Positions 51,912-60,766 are shown, counted from the first letter of the stretch. The stretch is DNA of 64,000 bases from JAUUSJ01 sp964439395 (GCA_964439395.1 CAYTNV010000018.1:8681-72680); one strand, 5' to 3'. Notes: generated by a model not told the origin, from the letters alone. Numbers and translations: made by a program.

Positions 51912-52793
51912 TCATCTACTTTCCAGAGTGATGACCTGCATCTGCGGCATATTAAACAAACGAAACGGAATCGAGTGCACACCTAGTCCAGGACTCAAAA
52001 TCATCCGACTATTCTCCTCGCTAAAAACTCCCGCGTCATACTTTGGAAATAGAGTAAGCTGTGGCGAAATCACGCCACCCAAAAACGGTATCCTCACAAT
52101 TCCTCCGTGAACATGCCCACTTAATACTAAATCTGCCCCCCATTTTGCATACTGAGAAAAATAAATTGGATTATGTGCAAGAAGGATACAAAAATTTTTA
52201 TCCTTGTGCAAACCAAGCAGAGATGGAACATAAATTTCTGACATTTTTATTCTTTTTAATCTATGATAATACATAGCATCTATTTCAAGACCAGCGACAA
52301 TAATCTCTTGGTTTTGGCGTCGTATTTTTATACTTTCATTACAAAGATAGATTACCCCCGCATCCTTCAATGCAGTCACATAATCTTCATAGACATTTTC
52401 TCCGTATTGCTGAGGGTAAATCTTTAATCTGTACTCATGGTTACCATTCGCATAATATACAGGATAATTCTCTGCCAATTTTTTTACAAACGAAAGAGCT
52501 GGCAAAAAAGACTTACCTGTCTTTGCCACTAACATATCTCCTCCAATGAAAATATAATCCGGCTTCTCCCCTTTTATTGCCTCTAATAATCTCTCATTTT
52601 TTTCTCCATACTCTGTATTATGAAGATCGCTTAAGAAAACAATCTTTGTCTTATGAAATGCTTCTGGAATTTTTCCGCTTGTGACGTAATATCTTTTTAT
52701 CTCAAAATGTGTTAGTTCATAAGCTGCTCTGACCAGCATCGTTATCCCAGTTGCTAATCCAAGACCAAGAACCGTCTTCCATTCTTTTTTCAT
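51912..52793 (-). CDS. Membrane-anchored metallophosphoesterase
   Basis: 293 residues. One N-terminal hydrophobic helix (TVLGLGLATGITMLVRAAY), then calcineurin-like motifs KIVFLSDLHN, YIFIGGDML, YYANGNHEYR, and LVLSGHVHGGIVRIPFLGG binding two metal ions. YkuE/YaeI-type enzymes act on UDP-diacylglucosamine or unknown phosphoesters near the membrane. Substrate not known. It faces the dacF-like gene head to head. Confidence 0.9.
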   Translation of the reverse strand: MKKEWKTVLGLGLATGITMLVRAAYELTHFEIKRYYVTSGKIPEAFHKTKIVFLSDLHNTEYGEKNERLLEAIKGEKPDYIFIGGDMLVAKTGKSFLPALSFVKKLAENYPVYYANGNHEYRLKIYPQQYGENVYEDYVTALKDAGVIYLCNESIKIRRQNQEIIVAGLEIDAMYYHRLKRIKMSEIYVPSLLGLHKDKNFCILLAHNPIYFSQYAKWGADLVLSGHVHGGIVRIPFLGGVISPQLTLFPKYDAGVFSEENSRMILSPGLGVHSIPFRLFNMPQMQVITLESR

Positions 52794-53061
52794 GCATTTC
52801 CCTTCTTTCTCTCTATTTTATATTTATACTAAACTATAAATCTAAACAATATCCATATCATATCACCTAAGTAAAGCTCAAATGCATAAAACGTCGTATA
52901 ATAAATGGATATACTTAAAAATTTCTAAATAATTCACGTATCTCCTATTGTAACCTTATCTTACAATATAGTCAACTAACAAAGTTTTTTATCTGACAGG
53001 CATAATTTTCCACTCTTTGCTCTACATATAGAATAAGCGATACTACTAGGAGGAGTTTTCT

Positions 53062-54258
53062 ATGAAAAGAAAGCTTTCTTTCCTTCTTTTTTCTCTCTTT
53101 TTTTCTTTCTTCCTTCTAACAAGTCTCTTTCCCCTTGTCTGCTTTGCAGAAGAGACAGAGCAGGCAAATGATGCTATTTCCATAGAAGCTGCCTCCGCCT
53201 GTCTGATGGAGGCAGATAGTGGTCAGATTTTATATGAAAAAAATCTGGAGGAAGAGCGTCCTCTCGCCAGCGTCACAAAAGTTATGACCCTCCTTCTCAT
53301 TTTTGAGGCGATAGATTCAGGAAAACTTTCCTATAAGGATATCGTAACAGTCAGTGACCACGCCGCATCTATGGGCGGTTCTCAAGTATTTTTAGAAGTT
53401 GGAGAACAACAAACTGTAAATGACCTTCTAAAATGTATTATTATCTCCTCCGCCAATGATGCCTCCGTCGCCATGGCAGAGCATATCTCAGGAAGCGAGG
53501 AGGCATTTGTCAAGAAAATGAACGAAAAGGCAAAACAGCTTGGAATGAATCACACAAATTTTCTAAACTGCTGTGGTCTTGATGTTGATGGACACGTAAG
53601 CTGTGCAAAAGATATCGCTCTCATGTCAAGAGAGCTTACGACAAAACATCCCGATGTCTTTCGCTACACAAAAATCTGGATGGATGAAATCACTCATAAA
53701 ACAAAAAAAGGAGAGACTGCCTTTGGTCTCTCCAACACAAATAAATTAATAAAACAATATACGGGGGCTACAGGATTAAAAACTGGATCTACTTCATCCG
53801 CCAAATTTTGCCTTTCTGCAACTGCCACGAGAAATGATATTAATCTCATCGCAGTCGTTATGGCATGTCCAGACTCTAAACAAAGAGTAAAAGATGCCTC
53901 CACCCTTCTAGACTATGGATTCGCAAACTGTAGCTTATACACAGATGAAAATCCCTCTTCGCTCTTAAAAACTATTCCAGTCAAAAACGGAATAAAGCAA
54001 AATATCGCATTTACTACGCCAAAGACATTTTCTTATACTTGTACTATAAATGTCAAAAAAGAAGATATAAAAAAACAAGTCGCCCTAAATGGCAACCTAA
54101 AAGCTCCTATCAAAAAAGGGGATACACTCGGTCAAATTGAGTATAAATTAAATGGGAAAATAATTGGAACTCTCCCAATCACTGCAGCCGAATCTATGAA
54201 AAAAATCACCTATCCAGTTATTTTTTCTCGAACAATGAAAAAATTTTTCCAGCTATAA
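53062..54258 (+). CDS. D-alanyl-D-alanine carboxypeptidase (DacF/PBP5-like)
   Basis: 398 residues, the only plus-strand gene in the middle of the window. Signal peptide 1-30 (LLFSLFFSFFLLTSLFPLVCFA). Penicillin-binding motifs: SVTK (in PLASVTKVMTLLL), SAN (ISSANDASVAMAEH) and KTG (GATGLKTGSTSSAK). The C-terminal PBP5-like beta domain follows. It trims the terminal D-Ala of peptidoglycan stem peptides, thereby limiting cross-linking. Strong AGGAGG before the ATG. A C-terminal amphipathic end (ISRTMKKF-like, FSRTMKKFFQL) may bind the membrane. Confidence 0.95.
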   Translation: MKRKLSFLLFSLFFSFFLLTSLFPLVCFAEETEQANDAISIEAASACLMEADSGQILYEKNLEEERPLASVTKVMTLLLIFEAIDSGKLSYKDIVTVSDHAASMGGSQVFLEVGEQQTVNDLLKCIIISSANDASVAMAEHISGSEEAFVKKMNEKAKQLGMNHTNFLNCCGLDVDGHVSCAKDIALMSRELTTKHPDVFRYTKIWMDEITHKTKKGETAFGLSNTNKLIKQYTGATGLKTGSTSSAKFCLSATATRNDINLIAVVMACPDSKQRVKDASTLLDYGFANCSLYTDENPSSLLKTIPVKNGIKQNIAFTTPKTFSYTCTINVKKEDIKKQVALNGNLKAPIKKGDTLGQIEYKLNGKIIGTLPITAAESMKKITYPVIFSRTMKKFFQL

Positions 54259-54329
54259 TTTAAAAGTATAAAGGGACATCGCATCATATGAAACTTTTAT
54301 TTTGCTTCAGTCCCTTTATATATTTTTTA

Positions 54330-55217
54330 TTATTTATTTTTTTGCTGGACTTCTCGCTTGGCAGCATATTTTCCAGTATCAATATCTAGCACTCTTCGTC
54401 TTGGAGAAGCAATAGATTTTTCATAGCGGCAAACCCATATATCTTGGCTCGCTATTCCTGTGATAGCATCTCCTTGATTTATCTCCATCTCATTTTCATA
54501 TAAAAATGCCGCCATATTTTGTGCATGTTCTAAAAAATTACTCGGATCCATTCTCTTTAGATGATATTGTAAATCTACTAAATCCACTCCATATAATCCT
54601 AACGTATCAATCAAAATTTCATCTCTTCCCTCAACTGGATAAAGCCTTAACTTCACTCCTATCTGCATAAAGCTATAAGTATCATCTCTTGCAAACAATA
54701 CTAAAATCTGATTTCGACTCATAATTTTTTTGCTCATATGATTATATATGCCAATACAGTCTGGAAAAATAAATGCCATTAATTTTATCCAGCTTGTAAT
54801 AAGATATCCTCTTTCTTTTGGAGTCAAATCTATAGATAAGAAATCAGAAATACCAAGTTCGTATTTTGTATTTTTTAAAATTTCCTCTGCTTCCTCACAG
54901 TCTGGCTGTATTTTCATCTCTTGCTTTTCTTTTTCTTCTATGTGAAATGGATGGAACTGTTTTTCCATTGCCAAGTGAGCTGGAACCTGCTTCACTCCCC
55001 CCACATCTTTTGCATAATCTAAAATGCCAAAAATTCGATACTCTTCTTTATTCTTCTTATCATTTTCACTAGTAACCTTTTCAAATACTGTCTTCAATTG
55101 TTCTATAATCATCTCATCGTCTGGCAACTCCACCTTTTTCGAAAATAAAAGTGAGATATAATAGACATCCTCTATTTCTTTTAAAGGCACCGTTTTTTTA
55201 CGGCCGAAAAAAAACAT
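54330..55217 (-). CDS. DUF4261-type protein
   Basis: 295 residues from the ATG at 55217, with GGAGGAGG upstream. Hydrophilic, no membrane segment. The middle and end (ERGYLITSWIKLMAFIFPDCIGIYN; DTLGLYGVDLVDLQYHLKRMDP; NQGDAITGI) look like the DUF4261 family of uncharacterised proteins. Ends 40 bases after the amidase gene start region on the same strand, so they may share a transcript. Function unknown. Confidence 0.6.
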   Translation of the reverse strand: MFFFGRKKTVPLKEIEDVYYISLLFSKKVELPDDEMIIEQLKTVFEKVTSENDKKNKEEYRIFGILDYAKDVGGVKQVPAHLAMEKQFHPFHIEEKEKQEMKIQPDCEEAEEILKNTKYELGISDFLSIDLTPKERGYLITSWIKLMAFIFPDCIGIYNHMSKKIMSRNQILVLFARDDTYSFMQIGVKLRLYPVEGRDEILIDTLGLYGVDLVDLQYHLKRMDPSNFLEHAQNMAAFLYENEMEINQGDAITGIASQDIWVCRYEKSIASPRRRVLDIDTGKYAAKREVQQKNK

Positions 55218-55257
55218 TTTCCTCCTCCTTCTCCTTTGCTTTCCTTCTTTTTGCAAG

Positions 55258-55791
55258 CTACTTTATAGATGTTCCGTGAATTCCCTCTGCAATTAATTTT
55301 CCAATTTTTTCTTTATCTTTTCCTAGCTCACAATCAGATTTATTATCACAAAAGAATGATTCAATCAAAATGGCTGGCGGTTTTGTCTGATTTAAAAAGT
55401 ATAAATTATTTATCTTCTTTGCACCGCGCTCTGTAAATACTGTAGCGAGTTTTTTATTCACCCGTTCTGCGTAAGGTTTTCCAGCACTAGAAACATAATA
55501 AGTTTCTGTTCCTCTCGCCTTTTTATTATAAGCATTTAAATGTAGCTCTACCGCTAAATCGTAATTTCCCTCATTAATAATCGGAAGCTTATAAATTCGC
55601 TCTTCCTTCGAGCTTGAAAATTTCTTCTCAGGACAAACAATCTTCTTCACAGTATGTCCTGCTTTTTCCAAATACTTTTGCACATAATTAGCGAGTTCCT
55701 TATTATATTTATACTCATTCACTACACCACTGGCACTTGTGATAGTACCAGTTTTTAAAATACTATGTCCCACACTCAATGCTATTTTCAC
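55258..55791 (-). CDS. N-acetylmuramoyl-L-alanine amidase (Amidase_3)
   Basis: 177 residues with no signal peptide. IALSVGHSILKTG (zinc His in GHS), ELANYVQKYLEKAGHTV, and DLAVELHLNAYNKKARGTETYY with the second zinc His in ELHLNA. The last motif PPAILIESFFCDNKSDC holds the catalytic Glu. It cleaves the amide between MurNAc and the stem peptide. The absence of an export signal resembles phage endolysins or spore-lysis enzymes, so it could be a prophage remnant. Confidence 0.88.
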   Translation of the reverse strand: MKIALSVGHSILKTGTITSASGVVNEYKYNKELANYVQKYLEKAGHTVKKIVCPEKKFSSSKEERIYKLPIINEGNYDLAVELHLNAYNKKARGTETYYVSSAGKPYAERVNKKLATVFTERGAKKINNLYFLNQTKPPAILIESFFCDNKSDCELGKDKEKIGKLIAEGIHGTSIK

Positions 55792-55928
55792 TAAAATTCC
55801 CTCCCCTTAAACCTTCTTTCTTTATTATATTCCTCTAAGGGGATTTTTGCGACATCTTTCGCTATAAATTATTCCCGCCACCTATACCTTCTTTATAAAG
55901 TATTTCTTCTTAAATATATAGTATCTCT

Positions 55929-56795
55929 CTACTTTTTTCTTTGCTGCATCTGTAATGCCTCGCTCTTTTTTATATCCTCCAAAATATAGTGCGGAAGTCT
56001 AAGATTTCCTCTTCCCACACTCAAATCAATATCTGGCTTATTTGCTCCGTGAAAGTCTGAACCTCCACTAATCAAAAGTCGTTTCTTTTTAGCAAGAGCT
56101 AAAAGCTTTCTACTCTCACAGACATTATGTGACGAATGATATACCTCAAGCCCATCAAGTCCACAAAGCATCAATTCCTCCACCATCTGCTCGATTTCCC
56201 TGTCTGACATTTTATATAAATACGCGTGAGCCAAAAAAGCAAGACCTCCTGCCTTCTTAATAAGCTCTATCGCTCTTTTAGGTTTCATATACTCCCTCGT
56301 CTCATAAAAAGAGCATTTCTTTCCGAGATATTTTTTAAAGGCATCATCCTTCTTCTTTACGTAGCCGTGCTCAACTAAATATCTCGCAAAATGCGCTCTC
56401 GTAATGACAACATTTGGATTTCCGTCATTTAACTCCTCGATTGTCATCGGAATACCCGCTTTTTGAAAATTTGACACCATTTTTTTATTTCTCTCGTCTC
56501 GCTTTTTGCGGTACTTAGAAAGATCAGAAAGTAACTCTTTGCAATCCGTATTTAAAAACAATCCCAAAATATGAATTTCTTTTTCTCTATATTCACAAGA
56601 TATCTCAACTCCTGAGATAATCTCCAATTCACTGCCTTTTGCCGCCTCTTTTGCTTCTTTTACTCCCTGCATCGTATCATGATCAGTGAGAGCAATCGCT
56701 ATAAGCTTTTTTTCCTTTGCGAGATTTACTATCTCTGTTGGTGTCAACGTTCCATCCGAGGCATTAGAATGTACATGTAAATCTATAAACGACAT
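55929..56795 (-). CDS. PHP-domain phosphoesterase (YciV/RNase AM-like)
   Basis: 288 residues. FIDLHVHSNASDGTLTPTEIVNLA begins with the metal-binding HVH and D. ALTDHDTMQGVKEA, ISGVEISCEY, GGLAFLAHAYLYK and a C-terminal SGGSDFHGANKPDIDLSVG complete the PHP metal centre. Family members are 5-prime to 3-prime exonucleases acting on short RNA or hydrolyse nucleotide phosphates. Stands alone. Confidence 0.9.
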   Translation of the reverse strand: MSFIDLHVHSNASDGTLTPTEIVNLAKEKKLIAIALTDHDTMQGVKEAKEAAKGSELEIISGVEISCEYREKEIHILGLFLNTDCKELLSDLSKYRKKRDERNKKMVSNFQKAGIPMTIEELNDGNPNVVITRAHFARYLVEHGYVKKKDDAFKKYLGKKCSFYETREYMKPKRAIELIKKAGGLAFLAHAYLYKMSDREIEQMVEELMLCGLDGLEVYHSSHNVCESRKLLALAKKKRLLISGGSDFHGANKPDIDLSVGRGNLRLPHYILEDIKKSEALQMQQRKK

Positions 56796-56987
56796 AAAAT
56801 ATTATCTCCTTTATCTAACTAGCTTTAGCATAAAGTATACTCGTTTTTCTCGTCAATGTAAATGAAAAAAGAATTCTTTTAAAATAAACAAGCATACCTA
56901 TCTCATATACACCAACTAGTCCAAAGTCTAATTATTATACTGTGCACTGCTCCACTCACCAAATCGCTGTTATATTCCTACTCCAAT

Positions 56988-58349
56988 CTAGCGTTTTCCT
57001 TCCATTGTCTGCTGAATAATACTGCGCATAATCTCTTCACTGATCTGTCCACTGACATAGCCAAATACATTGCCATCTTTGTCAATCATATAAGTAGTCG
57101 GAAGTGTATACACTCCATAATTCATAAATTGCTCTCCTGTCGTATCCATAAGCACTGGATACGTATATCCATTTTCCTCTAAGAAATCAATCACTCCCTG
57201 TTTCGTCTTTTCCTTTCCCTGACTAGGTCCTGCAACCCCCAAAATAACGAGAGACTCATCTTTGTCCTCTTTATAAGACTCATAAATTTTTTGGATATCT
57301 GGCATTTCAGCACGACAAGGAGGACACCATGTCGCCCAAAAATTAAGAAATACTGTCTTTCCTTTATAGTCCGATAAAGTATGAGTATTTCCATATTGGT
57401 CTTTTAGTGTAAAATCAATGGCTGGATAGAGTTGCTCTTTCTCTTCCGTCTCGGAATCTGCTTCTTCTTCCTCTTTATTTTCCCCTTCCGTATTGGACTC
57501 TATTTCTTCTTTCTCTTCACTTTCTTCTTCCATCTCGGAATCTAATTGTGATGAATCTATCTTTTCATCCGAATCTTGCGATTGCATATTTTCCTGATTT
57601 TCTTGTTGATCAGATGAAGAAATATTAGACAAATATCCCGTTACCGAATCCATCTTTCCTGTAAATATAAATATTCCCATAAGCAACATTAAAATGCCGC
57701 CCATTTTAACTGTGTATTTTACTATTTGATTATGATTCTTAAAAAACTCAAGCAAAGTAGTAGTAAATAACCCCAAGATCAAAAATGGTAATATAAATCC
57801 TAATGTATAAACACCTATAAGCATAATTCCCGCCATCTTGGTTGATGCGGAGGCCACCATAATCAATACACTAGCTAAAGTTGGTCCCACACAAGGTGTC
57901 CATGCAAAACTAAAGGAAAATCCCATGATCAAAGCAGTTATAGGAGACATCGCCATCATATTTAAGCGAAACGGAAGTCGATGCTCTTTCTCTAATACAG
58001 AAGATGTTCCAAAAACACCTAATTGATATAGTCCAAAGCAAAATACTATTATTCCACTAATTCTAGAAAAAAGTAACTGTCTGCTATTAAAAAAGCCTCC
58101 AACCGCTGTCATTCCCAGTCCTAAAATAAAAAATGTAAGGCTAACTCCGATTACAAAAAACACAGTATTTAACATTACCTTGCTGCGTTTATAGTATACT
58201 CTTCCATCCTCTCCCACACTACTAGTTCCTCCTGATAAATACCCTATATAGATAGGTAAGAGTGGAAGAACACATGGAGAGAAAAAACTTATCATTCCTT
58301 GTAAAAATACGGTCAATATGGATACATCCATTTCTAATGAAAACTGCAT
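56988..58349 (-). CDS. CcdA-like transporter fused to TlpA-like thioredoxin
   Basis: 453 residues, ATG at 58349 with AGGAGG. Residues 1-235 are CcdA: FFSPCVLPLLPIYIGYLSG and AWTPCVGPTLASVL carry the two membrane cysteines, six helices in all. An acidic Glu/Ser linker (about 240-305) follows. The C-terminus is a thioredoxin-like domain with NFWATWCPPCRAEMP (CPPC active site) and YGVYTLPTTYMIDKDG. The membrane part would move electrons from cytosolic thioredoxin to the outer CPPC domain. The two normally separate partners are joined here. Confidence 0.9.
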   Translation of the reverse strand: MQFSLEMDVSILTVFLQGMISFFSPCVLPLLPIYIGYLSGGTSSVGEDGRVYYKRSKVMLNTVFFVIGVSLTFFILGLGMTAVGGFFNSRQLLFSRISGIIVFCFGLYQLGVFGTSSVLEKEHRLPFRLNMMAMSPITALIMGFSFSFAWTPCVGPTLASVLIMVASASTKMAGIMLIGVYTLGFILPFLILGLFTTTLLEFFKNHNQIVKYTVKMGGILMLLMGIFIFTGKMDSVTGYLSNISSSDQQENQENMQSQDSDEKIDSSQLDSEMEEESEEKEEIESNTEGENKEEEEADSETEEKEQLYPAIDFTLKDQYGNTHTLSDYKGKTVFLNFWATWCPPCRAEMPDIQKIYESYKEDKDESLVILGVAGPSQGKEKTKQGVIDFLEENGYTYPVLMDTTGEQFMNYGVYTLPTTYMIDKDGNVFGYVSGQISEEIMRSIIQQTMEGKR

Positions 58350-58589
58350 TTTTATCCTCCTATTTTTCTATATTATAATATTCATTAATAATATATCTAA
58401 ATTCCATCATATTTTCAACAAGTAATCATTCAACGCTCTCCTTTCCATCAAAATATCCTTTCTAGTAAAACGATACTTCTACCTTCTATAAAAATATATT
58501 TTATAACTATTATACATAACCCAAAAAAGGGATTAAAGTTCCCATATTTTCGTGATATATTTCCCAAATAATGCATTTTTAAAAATTTT
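58350..58589. other. Divergent intergenic region
   Basis: AT-rich region between the ccdA fusion gene (leftward) and the GGGtGRT operon (rightward). No gene. Both promoters should lie here; the rightward one is proposed at 58590-58618. Confidence 0.4.
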
Positions 58590-58618
58590 TGTTAAAAAAT
58601 TTCCAAATTTCTATAGAC
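58590..58618 (+). promoter_or_regulatory. Candidate promoter of the IscU-like/GGGtGRT operon
   Basis: TTGTTA (58590-58595), 17-base spacer, TATAGA (58613-58618). The start near 58625 gives a leader of about 287 bases holding the hairpins described next. AT-richness makes this call moderate. Confidence 0.4.
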
Positions 58619-58727
58619 TAATTTCATATTTTATGAGAAAATAGGTAAGTAAGAACAGATTTTTTTAACTGTCTTAACTTAGAAAAACACTTATCAATAT
58701 TTACAAAAATTTTTCGTCATTTCTACC

Positions 58728-58843
58728 ATTATGATAAAGAAGCAAGTGTCATAATATGAAAGTACATAATATATCCAAGAAGCAAGGGATATAGTTTTAG
58801 AAGATTTATTCTTATGTTGAGTTAGAGAAGCAACTATCACGAC
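58728..58843 (+). promoter_or_regulatory. Leader RNA element: three hairpins with the same AGAAGCAA loop
   Basis: Hairpin 1: ATTATGATA (58728-58736) pairs with TGTCATAAT (58747-58755), 9 pairs with one T-G. Hairpin 2: TATATCC (58770-58776) pairs with GGATATA (58787-58793), 7 pairs. Hairpin 3: GTTGAGTTAG (58816-58825) pairs with CTATCACGAC (58834-58843), 8 of 10 positions paired. Stem sequences differ, but all three loops contain AGAAGCAA, and hairpins 1 and 2 have identical 10-base loops. Conserved loop on unlike stems suggests a binding site for a protein or small RNA. I do not match it to a known riboswitch. Confidence 0.65.
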
Positions 58844-58891
58844 AGGAGAAAGTATATTTGGTAAGTGGGGATTCAACTATCATATTTTATA

Positions 58892-58907
58892 TTGAAAGGA
58901 GTTTCAA
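58892..58907 (+). promoter_or_regulatory. Ribosome binding site held in a hairpin loop
   Basis: TTGAAA (58892-58897) and TTTCAA (58902-58907) form a perfect 6-base stem around GGAG, the Shine-Dalgarno core of the gene starting at 58912. An upstream TTCAA at 58872-58876 could pair instead with the left arm. Confidence 0.5.
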
Positions 58908-58911
58908 CAAC

Positions 58912-59616
58912 ATGATTTATTCACACGAAGTAGAACAAATGTGCCCAGTTGCACAAGGCGTTAACCATGGGGCTGCTCCAATTCCAGAAGAAGCAAAATG
59001 GGTAAAAGCTACACAGATTACAGATATTAACGGTTTCACACATGGTGTTGGCTGGTGTGCTCCACAGCAGGGAGCTTGTAAGCTTACATTGAACGTTAAA
59101 GAAGGTGTAATTCAGGAAGCACTTGTTGAGACAATCGGATGTTCTGGTATGACACATTCCGCAGCTATGTCTGCTGAAATTTTACCAGGAAGAACTATTT
59201 TAGAAGCGTTAAATACAGACTTAGTTTGTGACGCTATCAACACAGCTATGAGAGAACTTTTCTTACAGATTGTTTACGGCAGAACACAATCTGCATTCTC
59301 TGAAGATGGACTTGCTATCGGTGCTGGTCTTGAAGATTTAGGAAAAGGTTTAAGATCTCAGGTTGGTACAATGTACGGAACATTGAAAAAAGGTCCTCGT
59401 TACTTAGAGATGGCTGAAGGATATGTAACAGGTATCGCATTAGACGCTGATGACTTAATCATTGGATATCAGTTCGTAAACCTTGGAAAAATGACAGACT
59501 TCATCAAAAAAGGTGATGACCCTAATACAGCATGGGAAAAAGCAAAAGGTCAGTATGGCCGTGTAGCAGATGCTGTTAAAATCATTGACCCAAGAACTGA
59601 CGCTGTAATTGAATAA
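58912..59616 (+). CDS. IscU-like iron-sulfur cluster assembly scaffold protein
   Basis: 234 residues from the ATG at 58912; the upstream open frame has no start signals. Cysteines at 11, 49, 56, 77 and 106. ETIGCSGMTHSAAMSAEIL resembles the second cysteine motif of IscU/NifU scaffolds, and residues 60-110 follow the IscU fold order. The usual NPxCGD first motif is replaced by GWCAPQQGAC. It is larger than IscU (about 130 residues), with a C-terminal extension. It is always paired with the GGGtGRT gene, 17 bases downstream. Probably an Fe-S or related scaffold in anaerobes; function not demonstrated. Confidence 0.82.
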   Translation: MIYSHEVEQMCPVAQGVNHGAAPIPEEAKWVKATQITDINGFTHGVGWCAPQQGACKLTLNVKEGVIQEALVETIGCSGMTHSAAMSAEILPGRTILEALNTDLVCDAINTAMRELFLQIVYGRTQSAFSEDGLAIGAGLEDLGKGLRSQVGTMYGTLKKGPRYLEMAEGYVTGIALDADDLIIGYQFVNLGKMTDFIKKGDDPNTAWEKAKGQYGRVADAVKIIDPRTDAVIE

Positions 59617-59633
59617 GAAGGAGGATTTGTATA

Positions 59634-60644
59634 ATGGCTTTATTTGAATCATATGAAAGAAGAGAAAAACAGGTTCTCGCTGTTTTAGCTGAATATGGAA
59701 TTAACTCCATTGAAGAAGCTGCTGAAGTGACAAAAGCTGCTGGCTTAGACGTATATGGACAGGTTGAAAAAATCCAGCCAATTTGCTTTGAAAATGCAAA
59801 ATGGGCTTATACAGTTGGTGCTGCAATTGCAATCAAAAAAGGTTGTAAGAGAGCTGCTGACGCTGCTGCTGCAATCGGTGAAGGTTTACAGGCATTCTGT
59901 ATTCCAGGTTCTGTTGCTGACCAACGTAAAGTAGGTTTAGGACATGGTAACCTTGGTAAAATGTTACTTGAAGAAGAGACAAAATGTTTCGCTTTCTTAG
60001 CTGGACATGAGTCTTTTGCAGCTGCTGAAGGTGCTATCGGTATTGCTGAGAAGGCTAACAAAGTTCGTAAAGAGCCTCTTCGCGTTATCTTAAATGGTCT
60101 TGGAAAAGACGCTGCTCAGATTATTTCTAGAATCAACGGATTTACATTTGTTGAGACAGAAATGGATTACTATACAGGTGAGGTTAAAGAAGTATACAGA
60201 AAATCTTACTCTGAAGGATTAAGAGCTAAAGTTAACTGCTACGGTGCTAACGACGTAACAGAAGGTGTTGCTATTATGCACAAAGAAGGCGTTGACGTTT
60301 CTATTACAGGTAACTCTACAAACCCAACAAGATTCCAGCATCCAGTTGCAGGTACATATAAGAAAGAATGTATCGAGCTTGGAAAGAAATACTTCTCCGT
60401 AGCTTCCGGTGGTGGTACAGGTAGAACACTTCATCCAGATAATATGGCTGCAGGTCCTGCTTCCTATGGTATGACAGATACAATGGGACGTATGCACTCT
60501 GATGCTCAGTTCGCTGGTTCTTCTTCCGTTCCTGCTCACGTTGAGATGATGGGATTAATCGGAATGGGTAATAACCCTATGGTTGGTGCTACTGTTGCCG
60601 TAGCTGTTTCTATTGAGGAGGCAGCAAAAGCTGGCAAATTCTAA
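59634..60644 (+). CDS. GGGtGRT protein
   Basis: 336 residues, named after the motif GGGTGRT at residues 259-265. Other conserved stretches are VGAAIAIKKGCKRAADAAAAIGEG in pieces, GLGHGNLGKMLLEEETKCFAFLAGHESFAAAEGA in pieces, and GNSTNPTRFQHPVAGTYKKE. Glycine-rich, soluble, no signal peptide. Its constant partnership with the IscU-like protein suggests a role in metal-cluster or sulfur chemistry, but no activity is known. Codon use is cleaner and more biased than that of its neighbours, as in highly expressed genes. Confidence 0.9.
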   Translation: MALFESYERREKQVLAVLAEYGINSIEEAAEVTKAAGLDVYGQVEKIQPICFENAKWAYTVGAAIAIKKGCKRAADAAAAIGEGLQAFCIPGSVADQRKVGLGHGNLGKMLLEEETKCFAFLAGHESFAAAEGAIGIAEKANKVRKEPLRVILNGLGKDAAQIISRINGFTFVETEMDYYTGEVKEVYRKSYSEGLRAKVNCYGANDVTEGVAIMHKEGVDVSITGNSTNPTRFQHPVAGTYKKECIELGKKYFSVASGGGTGRTLHPDNMAAGPASYGMTDTMGRMHSDAQFAGSSSVPAHVEMMGLIGMGNNPMVGATVAVAVSIEEAAKAGKF

Positions 60645-60667
60645 ATCGAATCACATTTAAAATACGG

Positions 60668-60705
60668 AAAACCCTTGAAAACACAGCGTTTCAGGGGTTT
60701 TTCTT
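60668..60705 (+). terminator. Terminator of the GGGtGRT operon
   Basis: ACCCTTGAAA pairs with TTTCAGGGGT (one T-G) around 8 bases and runs into TTTTTCTTT. It marks the end of chromosomal genes before the mobile element and may overlap its attachment site. Confidence 0.8.
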
Positions 60706-60766
60706 TGTCTGTGTATTCATGGTGAATTTATAAGAAAATCATGTCAATTTGCGTGAATTTCCAAGC

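Noticed and set aside
58728..58843. Leader hairpins as ANTAR target RNA
   Set aside because: ANTAR targets have paired hairpins with hexaloops with A and G at fixed positions; here the shared loop is AGAAGCAA and no ANTAR gene is near.
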